Shown here piece by piece: positions 1 to 7,511 of a stretch of DNA of 15,087 bases. Each line of letters opens with the position of its first letter. The first letter of the stretch is position 1. A program made the position numbers and the translations under genes. The DNA is from DATLOJ01 sp035536315 (GTDB lineage Bacteria > Actinomycetota > CADDZG01 > JAHWKV01). The stretch spans positions 1 to 15,087 of the forward strand of contig DATLOJ010000004.1 of the NCBI GenBank assembly GCA_035536315.1, read 5' to 3'. The notes under the pieces were generated by a model. The model was not told the origin of the DNA and made no database searches. It saw only the letters and a list, made by a program, of their open reading frames with translations.

Positions 1-741
1 GTCGCGACGGGAACAGGCACCGTCGACACCGAGCATGGAACGCTCCCATTGCCGGCCCCCGCCGTTTTGGAACTGCTGACCGGCGCACCGATGCGGTACC
101 TGCCAATCGATGTCGAGCTCATTACTCCGACCGGGGCCGCGATCCTTGCCGAGATTTGTGAGTTCGAAGCTCCACCGCCGATGGTCATCTCCTCCACGGG
201 GTACGGAGCCGGAACACGGGATCTGCCGGAACTCCCTAACGTCGTCCGCGTGACCCTGGGGGCCGAGATCGGCCGGGCGACCCCGGGCGACCAACTGAAC
301 AGGGCCATCGTTATCGAGGCCACCATCGACGACATGAATCCAGAGATCCTGGCTTACGCAATGGAGCGGCTACTGGGGGCCGGAGCCCTCGATGTCTGGA
401 TGACTCCTGCAATTGGAAAGAAGGGAAGGCAGGCCACAGTCCTTTCCGTAGTCTCGGCCGGGAGCCTGGCCGACGACCTTAGGGAGATCATTCTGACGGA
501 GACATCGACGCTGGGAGTACGCAGCTATGCGGTCGACCGAGTGATGCTCGAGCGCAAGATCGTAGAGGTCGAGGTTCTGGGCCACCGCGTTGGGGTAAAG
601 GTCGGAATTCGGAAGGGTGCGCCTGTAAATGTGGCTCCGGAGTATGCAGACTGCGCCGACGTCGCTATGAAAACCGAGGAACCCTTGAAGCTTGTTTACC
701 AGCTAGCCATGGAGGCTTACGCGGCTCTCAACCAAGGGTGA
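1..741 (+). CDS. larC: Nickel-pincer cofactor biosynthesis protein LarC, 3' part
   Basis: The frame is already open at base 1, so this is the last 246 codons of a gene that normally encodes about 400 residues. LarC inserts nickel, using CTP, into the pyridinium bis-thiocarboxylate precursor of the lactate racemase cofactor. The first visible residues (HGTLPLPAP) match the end of the LarC1 region. The LarC2 hallmark follows at window residues 107-136 (TIDDMNPE, then DVWMTPAIGKKGR). LarC1 and LarC2 lie in one uninterrupted frame here, unlike Lactiplantibacillus plantarum, where a programmed frameshift joins them. A TTG at 49 is in frame, but starting there would cut the conserved core. The TGA at 739-741 ends two bases before the 3' end of the opposing tRNA-Leu. 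No other lar gene is visible. Family identity is firm; the actual client enzyme is unknown. Confidence 0.9.
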   Translation, partial: VATGTGTVDTEHGTLPLPAPAVLELLTGAPMRYLPIDVELITPTGAAILAEICEFEAPPPMVISSTGYGAGTRDLPELPNVVRVTLGAEIGRATPGDQLNRAIVIEATIDDMNPEILAYAMERLLGAGALDVWMTPAIGKKGRQATVLSVVSAGSLADDLREIILTETSTLGVRSYAVDRVMLERKIVEVEVLGHRVGVKVGIRKGAPVNVAPEYADCADVAMKTEEPLKLVYQLAMEAYAALNQG

Positions 742-743
742 GG

Positions 744-826
<83 letters not shown>

Positions 827-839
827 TCAAATTAAAACC

Positions 840-857
840 CCCTCTCGAAGGAGAGGG
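840..857 (-). terminator. Terminator-like hairpin with a T-rich tail on the minus strand, just 5' of tRNA-Leu
   Basis: CCCTCTC (840-846) and GAGAGGG (851-857) form a perfect 7-bp stem around a GAAG loop. On the minus strand the stem is followed by GGTTTTAATTT, the pattern of an intrinsic terminator. The plus strand has no T-run after it. It sits only about 14 bases upstream of the tRNA 5' end. No leftward gene precedes it, so it would stop antisense or spurious transcription rather than a known message. The structure is seen directly; termination activity is inferred. Confidence 0.5.
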
Positions 858-912
858 ATCCAAATAAGTGTACCCGGCGAAATCGGGGAAATTACTCCCC
901 TAGATGCGCCGG

Positions 913-918
913 TATATT
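913..918 (+). promoter_or_regulatory. Possible -10 element for the fhaA-pknB operon
   Basis: TATATT lies about 27 bases before the GTG start of fhaA, in the only non-coding gap before the operon. I see no good -35 hexamer 16-18 bases upstream. The gene also has a Shine-Dalgarno GGAG at 937-940, four bases from the start. The site is plausible as an operon promoter on position and AT-richness alone. Confidence 0.35.
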
Positions 919-944
919 TACGAACACCCGACCCCTGGAGCCTT

Positions 945-1634
945 GTGGGAATAGCAGATGAATTCGAACGCCGCCTCGAGCAATTGGTAGAGGGGGCGTT
1001 CTCAAAAGCATTTCGCTCCGACATCGAACCAGCCGAGATCGGCCGGCGGCTCCTGAGAGAGATGGAGCTGGGCAAGAGCGTCAGCGTTGGCGCGGTTTAC
1101 GTTCCAAACGCGTTCACGATCCGTTTAGCCGATAGCGACTACTCGAGGTTCGAGGGACTCGTTCCGGAGCTCAAGAAGGAGTTCGTCAGGATGCTGAAGG
1201 AGCAGTCGAAAGAGCGGAGATGGAAGTCTGCCGGCGCCATATCCGTCAGGTTCGAACATGACGACTCCACCAAACCGGGGCGCTTCACGGTCTCGGCCGG
1301 CCACGAGTCGATTGCCGAGCCTGAAAAGACAAGCTCTGGTGGGGGGAGCCTCCAGTTGGAAGGCGTTGAAGAGGCCAAGTGGACGCTTTCGGACCAAGAG
1401 CTGACCATCGGAAGGGGCGACACGAACGATGTGGTCCTGAGCGACAACGGCGCCTCCAGAAAGCACGCGGCCGTCTCATTTCGGGAAGGCGAATGGTGGG
1501 TCGACGACCTTGGATCCACCAACGGCACATTTGTGAACGGAACAATGATCGCCAAACGTGAGCTGAAAGACGGCGACCGGATCACGGTCGGCAGCTCAGA
1601 GCTCCTATTCACCAAGAAAGAGAAGGACGACTAA
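945..1634 (+). CDS. fhaA: FhaA-like protein: DUF3662 domain plus C-terminal FHA domain
   Basis: This cytosolic adaptor binds phosphothreonine on proteins phosphorylated by the PknA/PknB-type kinases; in mycobacteria FhaA binds phosphorylated MviN/MurJ-like CwsA/MviN partners. Residues 1-120 match the DUF3662 (FhaA N-terminal) domain, starting with the typical MGIADEFERRLEQLVEGAF. Residues about 148-224 form an FHA domain. Its expected phosphopeptide-binding residues are R157 in IGRG, S171 and H174 in SRKH, and S191-N193 in GSTNGT. The start is GTG at 945, with GGAG at 937-940. At 229 residues it is less than half the length of M. tuberculosis FhaA, because the long low-complexity linker between the domains is nearly absent. 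The stop overlaps the next gene by one base (TAATG). It is the first gene of the operon. Confidence 0.92.
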   Translation: MGIADEFERRLEQLVEGAFSKAFRSDIEPAEIGRRLLREMELGKSVSVGAVYVPNAFTIRLADSDYSRFEGLVPELKKEFVRMLKEQSKERRWKSAGAISVRFEHDDSTKPGRFTVSAGHESIAEPEKTSSGGGSLQLEGVEEAKWTLSDQELTIGRGDTNDVVLSDNGASRKHAAVSFREGEWWVDDLGSTNGTFVNGTMIAKRELKDGDRITVGSSELLFTKKEKDD

Positions 1635-2089
1635 TGCCTGAACTCGTTCTTACGGTTCTCAAGTATTTGTTCCTTGCACTGATTCTTCTGTTTCTCGTCA
1701 GGGCGGTTAGGGCGATGTACCTGGAGATCCTCGGCCCCCGAAACACCCGGCAAGAGGCACGGCCGGCCGCCGCCCCGCGAGTTGCGGCTAGAACCGGCAA
1801 GCCCCCCGATCGCGTGACCGTCACACCATCGGACGGGCCCCCGGCCAGCTACGAGATCACAGAAGAGCTCCTCATAGGCCGGGACTCTAAGTGTCAGATT
1901 CCAATATCCGACTCCTACGCAAGCACGATCCACGCGCGCATCTTCAAGAAGGACAACGCCGTGTTCATCGAGGACATGGGGTCTACCAACGGAACATTCC
2001 TCAATCGGAAGAAGTTGTCTTCTCCGGCCCCCGTCGCGCGCGGGGACAAGGGGCGTATCGGCAGGACCGAGCTGGAGTTCAAGAAGTGA
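1634..2089 (+). CDS. fhaB: FhaB/FipA-like membrane-anchored FHA protein
   Basis: This is a 151-residue protein with one N-terminal membrane helix (about residues 4-24), a Pro/Ala/Arg-rich linker, and an FHA domain at about 76-149. The FHA signature residues are present: R83 in LIGRD, H100 in STIHAR, and S117-N119 in GSTNGT. The mycobacterial homologue FhaB (FipA) has nearly the same length (about 155 residues). It links kinase signalling to FtsZ and FtsQ at the septum and is itself a PknA/PknB-related substrate. The ATG at 1634 shares one base with the fhaA stop. The gene ends in a four-base GTGA overlap with pstP. The domain assignment is secure; the partner proteins here are inferred from the family. 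Confidence 0.92.
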   Translation: MPELVLTVLKYLFLALILLFLVRAVRAMYLEILGPRNTRQEARPAAAPRVAARTGKPPDRVTVTPSDGPPASYEITEELLIGRDSKCQIPISDSYASTIHARIFKKDNAVFIEDMGSTNGTFLNRKKLSSPAPVARGDKGRIGRTELEFKK

Positions 2090-3201
2090 CGGACATCAAG
2101 TTCGGCGTGAGCACGGACATCGGTCTGGTCCGTGACATCAACGAGGACTCGAAGCTCGCTGAACCGCCCCTGTTCGCAGTAGCGGACGGAATGGGCGGGC
2201 ATATGGCGGGAGACGTCGCCTCGAAGATGGTCATTGAGACTCTGAGCAAGGGCGTTCTCGGTGATTCGGATGCTCTGGCCGGGGCAGTGCGCGAGGCGAA
2301 CATGGCCGTTTACGACGCGGCCACCGCGGATCCCGCCCTGAAGGGTATGGGGACAACCCTTACCGCACTCTATGCGGGTGACTCGTCGGTGCAGATCGTG
2401 CATGTCGGCGACTCACGCGGCTACATGTTTCGCGATGGAGAGCTGACGCAAATAACGCAGGACCACACCGTGGTCGGCCGGCTGGTCGCGCAAGGACGCA
2501 TTGATCACGAGGAAGCCAAATCGCATCCGCAACGCTCAATGCTCGAGCGCGCGCTGGGTGTCGACCCCGATGTCGAGATCGACGTACAGGCGCTCGACGC
2601 GAAGCCTGGAGATCGCTTTTTGTTGTGCAGCGACGGCCTCACCGGCCTCGTGGAGGACGAGCAGATTCTGGAGATCCTGGACAGCGAAGCTGATCCGCAG
2701 CGTGCCTCGAACCTGTTGTGCGAAGCGGCAGTGCGGGCCGGAGGTCACGACAACGTGACGGCTGTCATCGTGGACTACGCCGGCCCCCGAAAAAGAGCCG
2801 TGAGGCCGGCGCACCCGGCCGCATCGCCGCGACGGCGAAAGGGAAAGCGCGCAATTGCGGCTGTGATCGTCCTGCTGCTGTTGGTTCTCGGCGGTCTCTG
2901 GCTGCGCGCGACGGTGAACAGCTCCTGGTTCGTTGGCGAGGATGGGGGCCGGGTTGCGATCTTCAAGGGCCTGCCGGGAAGCTTCATCGGAATCGACCTG
3001 TCATCGATCGAGAAGAGAACGGACCTGGAAACAAGCTCCCTCCCGGACGTGTATAGGGAGAGAGTTAAAGACGGGATGACGGCCGACGGTCCGGAGGAGG
3101 CAGAGGCGATCGTGCGCAACCTCCGTCAGTTCGCCGGAAAGCTCACGCCCGATCCGGCCGCGACTCCGGGCGTGACCCCCACGGTGACGCCAGCGCCGTG
3201 A
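2086..3201 (+). CDS. pstP: PP2C-family Ser/Thr protein phosphatase, membrane-anchored (PstP)
   Basis: This metal-dependent phosphatase removes phosphate from the operon's kinases and their substrates. The catalytic domain spans about residues 4-232. It carries the PP2C motifs in order: RDINED (16-21), ADGMGGH with D34, HVGDSR (106-111), CSDG with D183, and GGHDN with D222. A basic stretch follows, then one membrane helix (256-276) and an extracellular tail ending in Pro/Thr repeats. The start is GTG at 2086, with GGAG at 2074-2077 and a four-base overlap with the fhaB stop. The frame is open further upstream to an ATG at 1891, but that extension lies inside the fhaB FHA domain and encodes nothing PP2C-like. 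The protein is 371 residues. The TGA overlaps the rodA start. Confidence 0.94.
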   Translation: MTDIKFGVSTDIGLVRDINEDSKLAEPPLFAVADGMGGHMAGDVASKMVIETLSKGVLGDSDALAGAVREANMAVYDAATADPALKGMGTTLTALYAGDSSVQIVHVGDSRGYMFRDGELTQITQDHTVVGRLVAQGRIDHEEAKSHPQRSMLERALGVDPDVEIDVQALDAKPGDRFLLCSDGLTGLVEDEQILEILDSEADPQRASNLLCEAAVRAGGHDNVTAVIVDYAGPRKRAVRPAHPAASPRRRKGKRAIAAVIVLLLLVLGGLWLRATVNSSWFVGEDGGRVAIFKGLPGSFIGIDLSSIEKRTDLETSSLPDVYRERVKDGMTADGPEEAEAIVRNLRQFAGKLTPDPAATPGVTPTVTPAP

Positions 3202-4547
3202 TGATCAGCCCGAGGACCCGGCGTCACAACGAGGTTTCGCTTCTTCTTCTCGCCTTCTTCGTGGCAATAGGAGGCGTTTGGCTGACTGCTCTTGCCCGGG
3301 GATTGCAGCTTCCCCGCAACCTGTTCACCTACATCGTCACCTTCGCGCTTTCGATGGTCGCCGCCCATCTTGCGATCAGAAGGTGGGCGCCGGGGGCCGA
3401 TCCTCTTTTGATCGCGATCCCGGCCCTGCTGTACGCGATAGGCCTCGTTGTAATCGACCGTCTGGCCGAGTCGATCGACCAGGCAGACCTCGGTGTGGCG
3501 CAGGCGCGGTGGCTAGTAGTGGCGGTGGGGGCAATGATCGCGACAATTGCACTCGTGCGGGACGCGCGATCTCTCGCACGATTTCGTTACACGTTTGCGT
3601 TTGTCGGGGTAGTGCTGCTGCTGCTGCCCCTCCTCCCCGGAATTGGTCGCGAGATCAACGGCGCGCGGCTTTGGATACACCTCGGTCCGCTCAGCTTTCA
3701 GCCGGCGGAGCTCGGCAAGATCGCCCTGGTCTTGTTCTTTGCCGGATACCTGGCGGAGCGGCGTGAGCTGCTTGCGGTCGCTAAGCGCAGGATCGGGCCC
3801 ATCGGAGTGCCGGCGATGAGGCACTTCGGCCCGGTGTTGGTGGCGTGGGGAGTATCGCTGCTGGTCATGATCAATCAAAAGGATTTGGGCTCTTCGCTGT
3901 TGTTCTTTGCCATCTTTGTCGGGATGCTGTGGATGGCGACCGCCCGGCCCATCTATCTGGTGAGTGGCGGCCTCATGTTCATAGCCGGCGCTCTGATCGC
4001 GGCCAAGCTCTTCTCGCACGTCGAATCCCGAATTTTGGTGTGGAGAGATCCATTCGCTCACTACGACGGGCGCGGCTATCAGGTGGTGCAGTCGCTATTT
4101 GCTCTGGCCACCGGAGGGACGTGGGGGACCGGTCTTGGACAGGGCAGGCCCGACCTGATCCGGTTCAGCGTCCATACCGACTTCATCTTCTCTGCCATCG
4201 GTGAGGAGCTTGGACTTGCGGGCGGGCTTTCGGTGCTTGTTGCGTTCGCCTTGCTCGCGGCACGCGGGTTCGGACTCTCCACGCGCTGTCGCGACGACTT
4301 CTCGAAGCTTCTTGTTGCCGGTCTTATCGGGGCGCTCTCGCTGCAGACGATTCTCATCATCGGTGGTGTCACGAAGCTCATCCCCTTGACCGGCGTCACA
4401 CTTCCGTTCGTGAGCTACGGAGGGTCGAGTTTGTTGTCTAACTTCATCCTGATCGGGATTTTGATCAGGGTGTCGGACGAGGTCAGCAAACAGCAGGGCG
4501 AGGGGCCGGCTACCGAACTGAACCTGGCAGCGGGCGGCGGGCGTTGA
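3198..4547 (+). CDS. rodA: SEDS-family peptidoglycan glycosyltransferase (RodA/FtsW type)
   Basis: This 449-residue polytopic membrane protein polymerises lipid II into glycan strands and works with the class B PBP encoded next to it. It has about ten hydrophobic segments. Family landmarks are NGARLWI with PLSFQPAELGKI (154-174), KDLGSSLLFF (228-237), HTDFIFSAIGEELGL (326-340), and PLTGVTLPFVSYGGSS near the C terminus. D328 in the HTDF motif corresponds to the essential aspartate of E. coli RodA. The start could be GTG 3198 (GTGA overlap with pstP) or ATG 3201; the difference is one residue. I see no strong Shine-Dalgarno, which fits translational coupling. Position beside pbpA, as in M. tuberculosis, favours RodA over FtsW. 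Confidence 0.93.
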   Translation: MMISPRTRRHNEVSLLLLAFFVAIGGVWLTALARGLQLPRNLFTYIVTFALSMVAAHLAIRRWAPGADPLLIAIPALLYAIGLVVIDRLAESIDQADLGVAQARWLVVAVGAMIATIALVRDARSLARFRYTFAFVGVVLLLLPLLPGIGREINGARLWIHLGPLSFQPAELGKIALVLFFAGYLAERRELLAVAKRRIGPIGVPAMRHFGPVLVAWGVSLLVMINQKDLGSSLLFFAIFVGMLWMATARPIYLVSGGLMFIAGALIAAKLFSHVESRILVWRDPFAHYDGRGYQVVQSLFALATGGTWGTGLGQGRPDLIRFSVHTDFIFSAIGEELGLAGGLSVLVAFALLAARGFGLSTRCRDDFSKLLVAGLIGALSLQTILIIGGVTKLIPLTGVTLPFVSYGGSSLLSNFILIGILIRVSDEVSKQQGEGPATELNLAAGGGR

Positions 4548-6001
4548 ACACCCAGATCAGGCGCATTGCCTTTGCAGTTTTGATCATGTTCGGCGCGATA
4601 ACCCTTCGGCTCGGCTGGGTTCAGCTCGTCAAGGCCGAGGAGCTCGCAGGAGACAATCGGAACACACGTCTGTTGCTAAAGGAGTACGCGATCGAGCGCG
4701 GCCCGATCGTATCCGCCGACGGCCAGACACTCGCCGAAAGCGTCCCCACGCCGAACTCAGAGCTCTCTTACTTGCGCTCATACCCGCTGGGAGAAAGGTA
4801 CGCGCACGCCGTGGGCTACTACTCAGTGCGTTACGGCCGCCGCGGGCTGGAAGACCGGTACAACGAAGCGCTGACCGGCAAAGGCGGCGTCATCACAATG
4901 CAGGATCTTGGAGACAGGCTTCTTGCAGGCGATGATCTGGGCGACACCCTGGTCCTGTCGATTCATTCGGCTTTGCAAAACGTGGCGGCCGAGGCGCTTG
5001 CCGGAAAGAACGGGGCCGTCGTGGCGCTCGATCCCGTCAGCGGACAGATTCTTGCGATGGTTTCCACGCCGTCATTCGATTCGAACACGCTGTCCCAGCA
5101 CGCTTCGGCCGGGCAGGAGCAGGCCTGGACCGCTCTAAACGGCGACCCTGCCAAACCGCTTCTAAACAGGGCCACTTCCGAGATCTATCCGCCGGGTTCA
5201 ACCTTCAAGTTGCTTACCGCAGTCGCGGCAATGACCTCGGGCATGGGAGACGCTAACTACCCAGTGTCGAAGGAGTACCTGCCCCCACAAACCGACAAGC
5301 CAATTGGCAACTTTGGTGGTGGGACTTGTGGGGGCGGTATGGCCGAAGCGCTAAAGGTCTCCTGCAACACCTACTTCGCGCAGCTGGGTGCGGAGCTGCC
5401 GGCGGGTGCGCTCGAGAAGACGGCCGAGTCGTTTGGCTTCGGAGAGAAGCCACCTCTCGACTCGTCGACAACCGCAAGCCGCATCCCATCCCCCGACCAG
5501 CTTCGGTCGCCGGCTTTCAGGGCTCAAAGCGCCCTCGGACAGTTCGACGTTGCGGCCACTCCGCTTCAGATGGCGCTCGTCGCTGCCGGTATAGGGAATG
5601 AAGGAAAAGTACCGGAGCCAAGGCTGGTTAGAGAGATTCGCGACTCCAGGGCAGGAATAGTCGAAAGCGTCGAACCAAAGGTTTGGAAGGAAGCCGTGTC
5701 GCCGGAGGTTGCAAACGCGCTCAAGCAGATGATGATTGGCGTCGTTGATTCCGGGACCGGGCGCGCGGCAGCCATTCCCGGGGTTCAGATTGCCGGCAAG
5801 ACCGGAACGGCCCAGGTGGGGGCGACAGGCGAGGACACGCTTGCGTGGTTCGTGGCAGTGGCTCCAGCTGAAGCCCCCAAGATTGCCATCGCGGTGGTCG
5901 TGGAAGGCGCGGGCGACCCGAGCAATGAAACCGGCGGCCGGCTGGCTGCGCCTATAGCCAAGCAGGTGCTGGAAGCTCACCGAGGGATCGCCGGATGGTG
6001 A
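4544..6001 (+). CDS. pbpA: Class B penicillin-binding protein, PbpA-type transpeptidase
   Basis: This D,D-transpeptidase cross-links peptidoglycan and is the expected partner of the adjacent SEDS polymerase. One N-terminal signal-anchor helix spans about residues 8-26. A short dimerisation region follows with RGPIVSADGQTLA (52-64). The transpeptidase domain contains all three active-site motifs: S219-T-F-K222, S273-C-N275 and K419-T-G421. The length of 485 residues matches mycobacterial PbpA (about 490). There are no PASTA domains, unlike PonA2 or PBP2x-type proteins. The start is TTG 4544, which shares four bases (TTGA) with the rodA stop. The next gene begins four bases after the stop. Confidence 0.94.
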   Translation: MNTQIRRIAFAVLIMFGAITLRLGWVQLVKAEELAGDNRNTRLLLKEYAIERGPIVSADGQTLAESVPTPNSELSYLRSYPLGERYAHAVGYYSVRYGRRGLEDRYNEALTGKGGVITMQDLGDRLLAGDDLGDTLVLSIHSALQNVAAEALAGKNGAVVALDPVSGQILAMVSTPSFDSNTLSQHASAGQEQAWTALNGDPAKPLLNRATSEIYPPGSTFKLLTAVAAMTSGMGDANYPVSKEYLPPQTDKPIGNFGGGTCGGGMAEALKVSCNTYFAQLGAELPAGALEKTAESFGFGEKPPLDSSTTASRIPSPDQLRSPAFRAQSALGQFDVAATPLQMALVAAGIGNEGKVPEPRLVREIRDSRAGIVESVEPKVWKEAVSPEVANALKQMMIGVVDSGTGRAAAIPGVQIAGKTGTAQVGATGEDTLAWFVAVAPAEAPKIAIAVVVEGAGDPSNETGGRLAAPIAKQVLEAHRGIAGW

Positions 6002-6005
6002 GTCG

Positions 6006-7511
6006 ATGAGCAGCAAGACCCTTGGAGGCAGATACCGCGTCGGACGAACGATCGGGCGCGGCGGTATGGGCCTGGTCCTGGAAGCCGACGACGCAACCCT
6101 CGGGCGAAAAGTCGCCCTCAAGATGCTGAAGGAAGAAATCGCCGAAGACCCCACCACCATTGAACGCTTTCGCAGAGAAGCACGAATAGCCGCCTCGCTC
6201 TCCCACCCCGGCATCGCGCACGTGTACGACTTCGCAGAGGAGGACGGCGAGTCGTTCATAGTGATGGAGCTGCTCGATGGGAAAGACCTTCATCAGATCA
6301 TCCAGGAAGAGGGCAAGATCGCTCCCGAGAGAGCTGCCGAAATAGGAGCGCGCGTAGCCGAGGCTCTCGAGCACGCCCACTCCCGCGGTGCAGTTCACAG
6401 AGACGTCAAGCCGGGCAACATTTTCATCACCGCCTCTGGCGATGTGAAAGTGACCGACTTCGGAATAGCGCAGGCCGCGGGCTCGGCTCCGTTGACTATG
6501 ACCGGAAGCTTCCTTGGAACACCCACCTACCTTGCCCCCGAGCAGATCAACGGCGGGAAAGCGGGACCTGAGTCGGACGTTTACTCGCTGGGTTGTGTTC
6601 TGTTCGAGATGGTCACAGGCAAACCTCCCTACGAGGCAGAGGGGGCACTGGGGACGGCAATGGCCCACACGAACTCTCCCGTGCCGAGCGCTTCTGAGTT
6701 GGAGCCGGGCGTCGGGCCGGAGCTGGACAAAGTGATACGGAGGGCCCTGCAGAAAGACCCCGCTCATCGCTTCGGCTCCGCGGGCCAGATGGCCGACGCG
6801 CTCGCGAACGTTCCGGGCGTAGCACCCGCGGTAGGGACGGCAACGATAAAGATCGATTCAGCTCCACCGCCGACCCTCGTCGCCGGAGCCTCGCCGGTGA
6901 CTGCCGAGTCGAAGAAGCCGACAAGGGCGGATGAAGTAGTCATCCCAATCGCGGGGCCGACTCCGAAAAGGCCTTTGATGATCGTGGGAGCGCTGATCGT
7001 TTTGCTCGCGGTGCTCGCGCTCACCGCCCGAAGCTGTGCCTCGACAAAGGGTGGATCCGGGGGGCCAAGGCAAGCCACGGTCGCTCTGCCGGACATGAAA
7101 GGAAAGTCCCTCGCCGACGCTGAGGCCGAGTTGAAGAGCCTGGGCTTGGAGCCGGTAGAAGCAGGGGCCGAGCTTTCGGACCTTGCGGGCGGAAGGATCG
7201 CGCGCCAAGACCCAGCCCCTGGAAACGTTCCCAAGGGCCAGAAGGTCTCGCTGTTCGTATCCAACGGCGAAGGCGTGAAGGTCCCAACGGTAGTCGGCCT
7301 GCAACGGGAAGATGCCGAAAAGCTCCTGTCCGAATCGGGCCTAAAGATGGAAATCGCCGGGGTTGAAGACAGAGGGGAAGAAGGAACAATCCTTTCGCAA
7401 GATCCCCCCGAAGGAACCGTTGTGGCCAAGGAAAGCCCCGTCCGCGTGACCATCTCGCAACAGCAGGAAGAGGGGAAGGGCGGGGGCAAAGGGAAAGGTA
7501 ACGACGATTAG
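6006..7511 (+). CDS. pknA: PknA-position Ser/Thr protein kinase with two PASTA domains
   Basis: This 501-residue membrane kinase has its catalytic domain at residues 10-270. It shows the glycine loop GRGGMG (17-22), catalytic lysine K39, HRDVKPGN with D133, DFG 151-153, an activation loop with T164, T166 and T172, and APE 177-179. A linker leads to one membrane helix (about 323-343). Two PASTA repeats follow outside the cell (about 357-420 and 424-486), and the protein ends in a Gly/Lys-rich tail. The gene's position between pbpA and pknB equals that of mycobacterial pknA, but M. tuberculosis PknA lacks PASTA domains. The ATG at 6006 is four bases after pbpA. The TAG at 7509-7511 overlaps the proposed pknB start. 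Confidence 0.93.
   Translation: MSSKTLGGRYRVGRTIGRGGMGLVLEADDATLGRKVALKMLKEEIAEDPTTIERFRREARIAASLSHPGIAHVYDFAEEDGESFIVMELLDGKDLHQIIQEEGKIAPERAAEIGARVAEALEHAHSRGAVHRDVKPGNIFITASGDVKVTDFGIAQAAGSAPLTMTGSFLGTPTYLAPEQINGGKAGPESDVYSLGCVLFEMVTGKPPYEAEGALGTAMAHTNSPVPSASELEPGVGPELDKVIRRALQKDPAHRFGSAGQMADALANVPGVAPAVGTATIKIDSAPPPTLVAGASPVTAESKKPTRADEVVIPIAGPTPKRPLMIVGALIVLLAVLALTARSCASTKGGSGGPRQATVALPDMKGKSLADAEAELKSLGLEPVEAGAELSDLAGGRIARQDPAPGNVPKGQKVSLFVSNGEGVKVPTVVGLQREDAEKLLSESGLKMEIAGVEDRGEEGTILSQDPPEGTVVAKESPVRVTISQQQEEGKGGGKGKGNDD

Noticed and set aside
49..741. larC as a complete short gene from TTG 49
   Set aside because: The frame is open to base 1 and encodes conserved LarC residues upstream of 49, so the gene is cut by the window edge.
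1891..2085. Upstream extension of the PP2C gene to ATG 1891
   Set aside because: It would cover the fhaB FHA domain in another frame and adds no PP2C sequence. GTG 2086 has a Shine-Dalgarno and a normal four-base overlap.
5351..6259. Minus-strand open frame of 302 codons across pbpA/pknA
   Set aside because: It is antisense to active-site coding regions of pbpA and has no domain or start signal.
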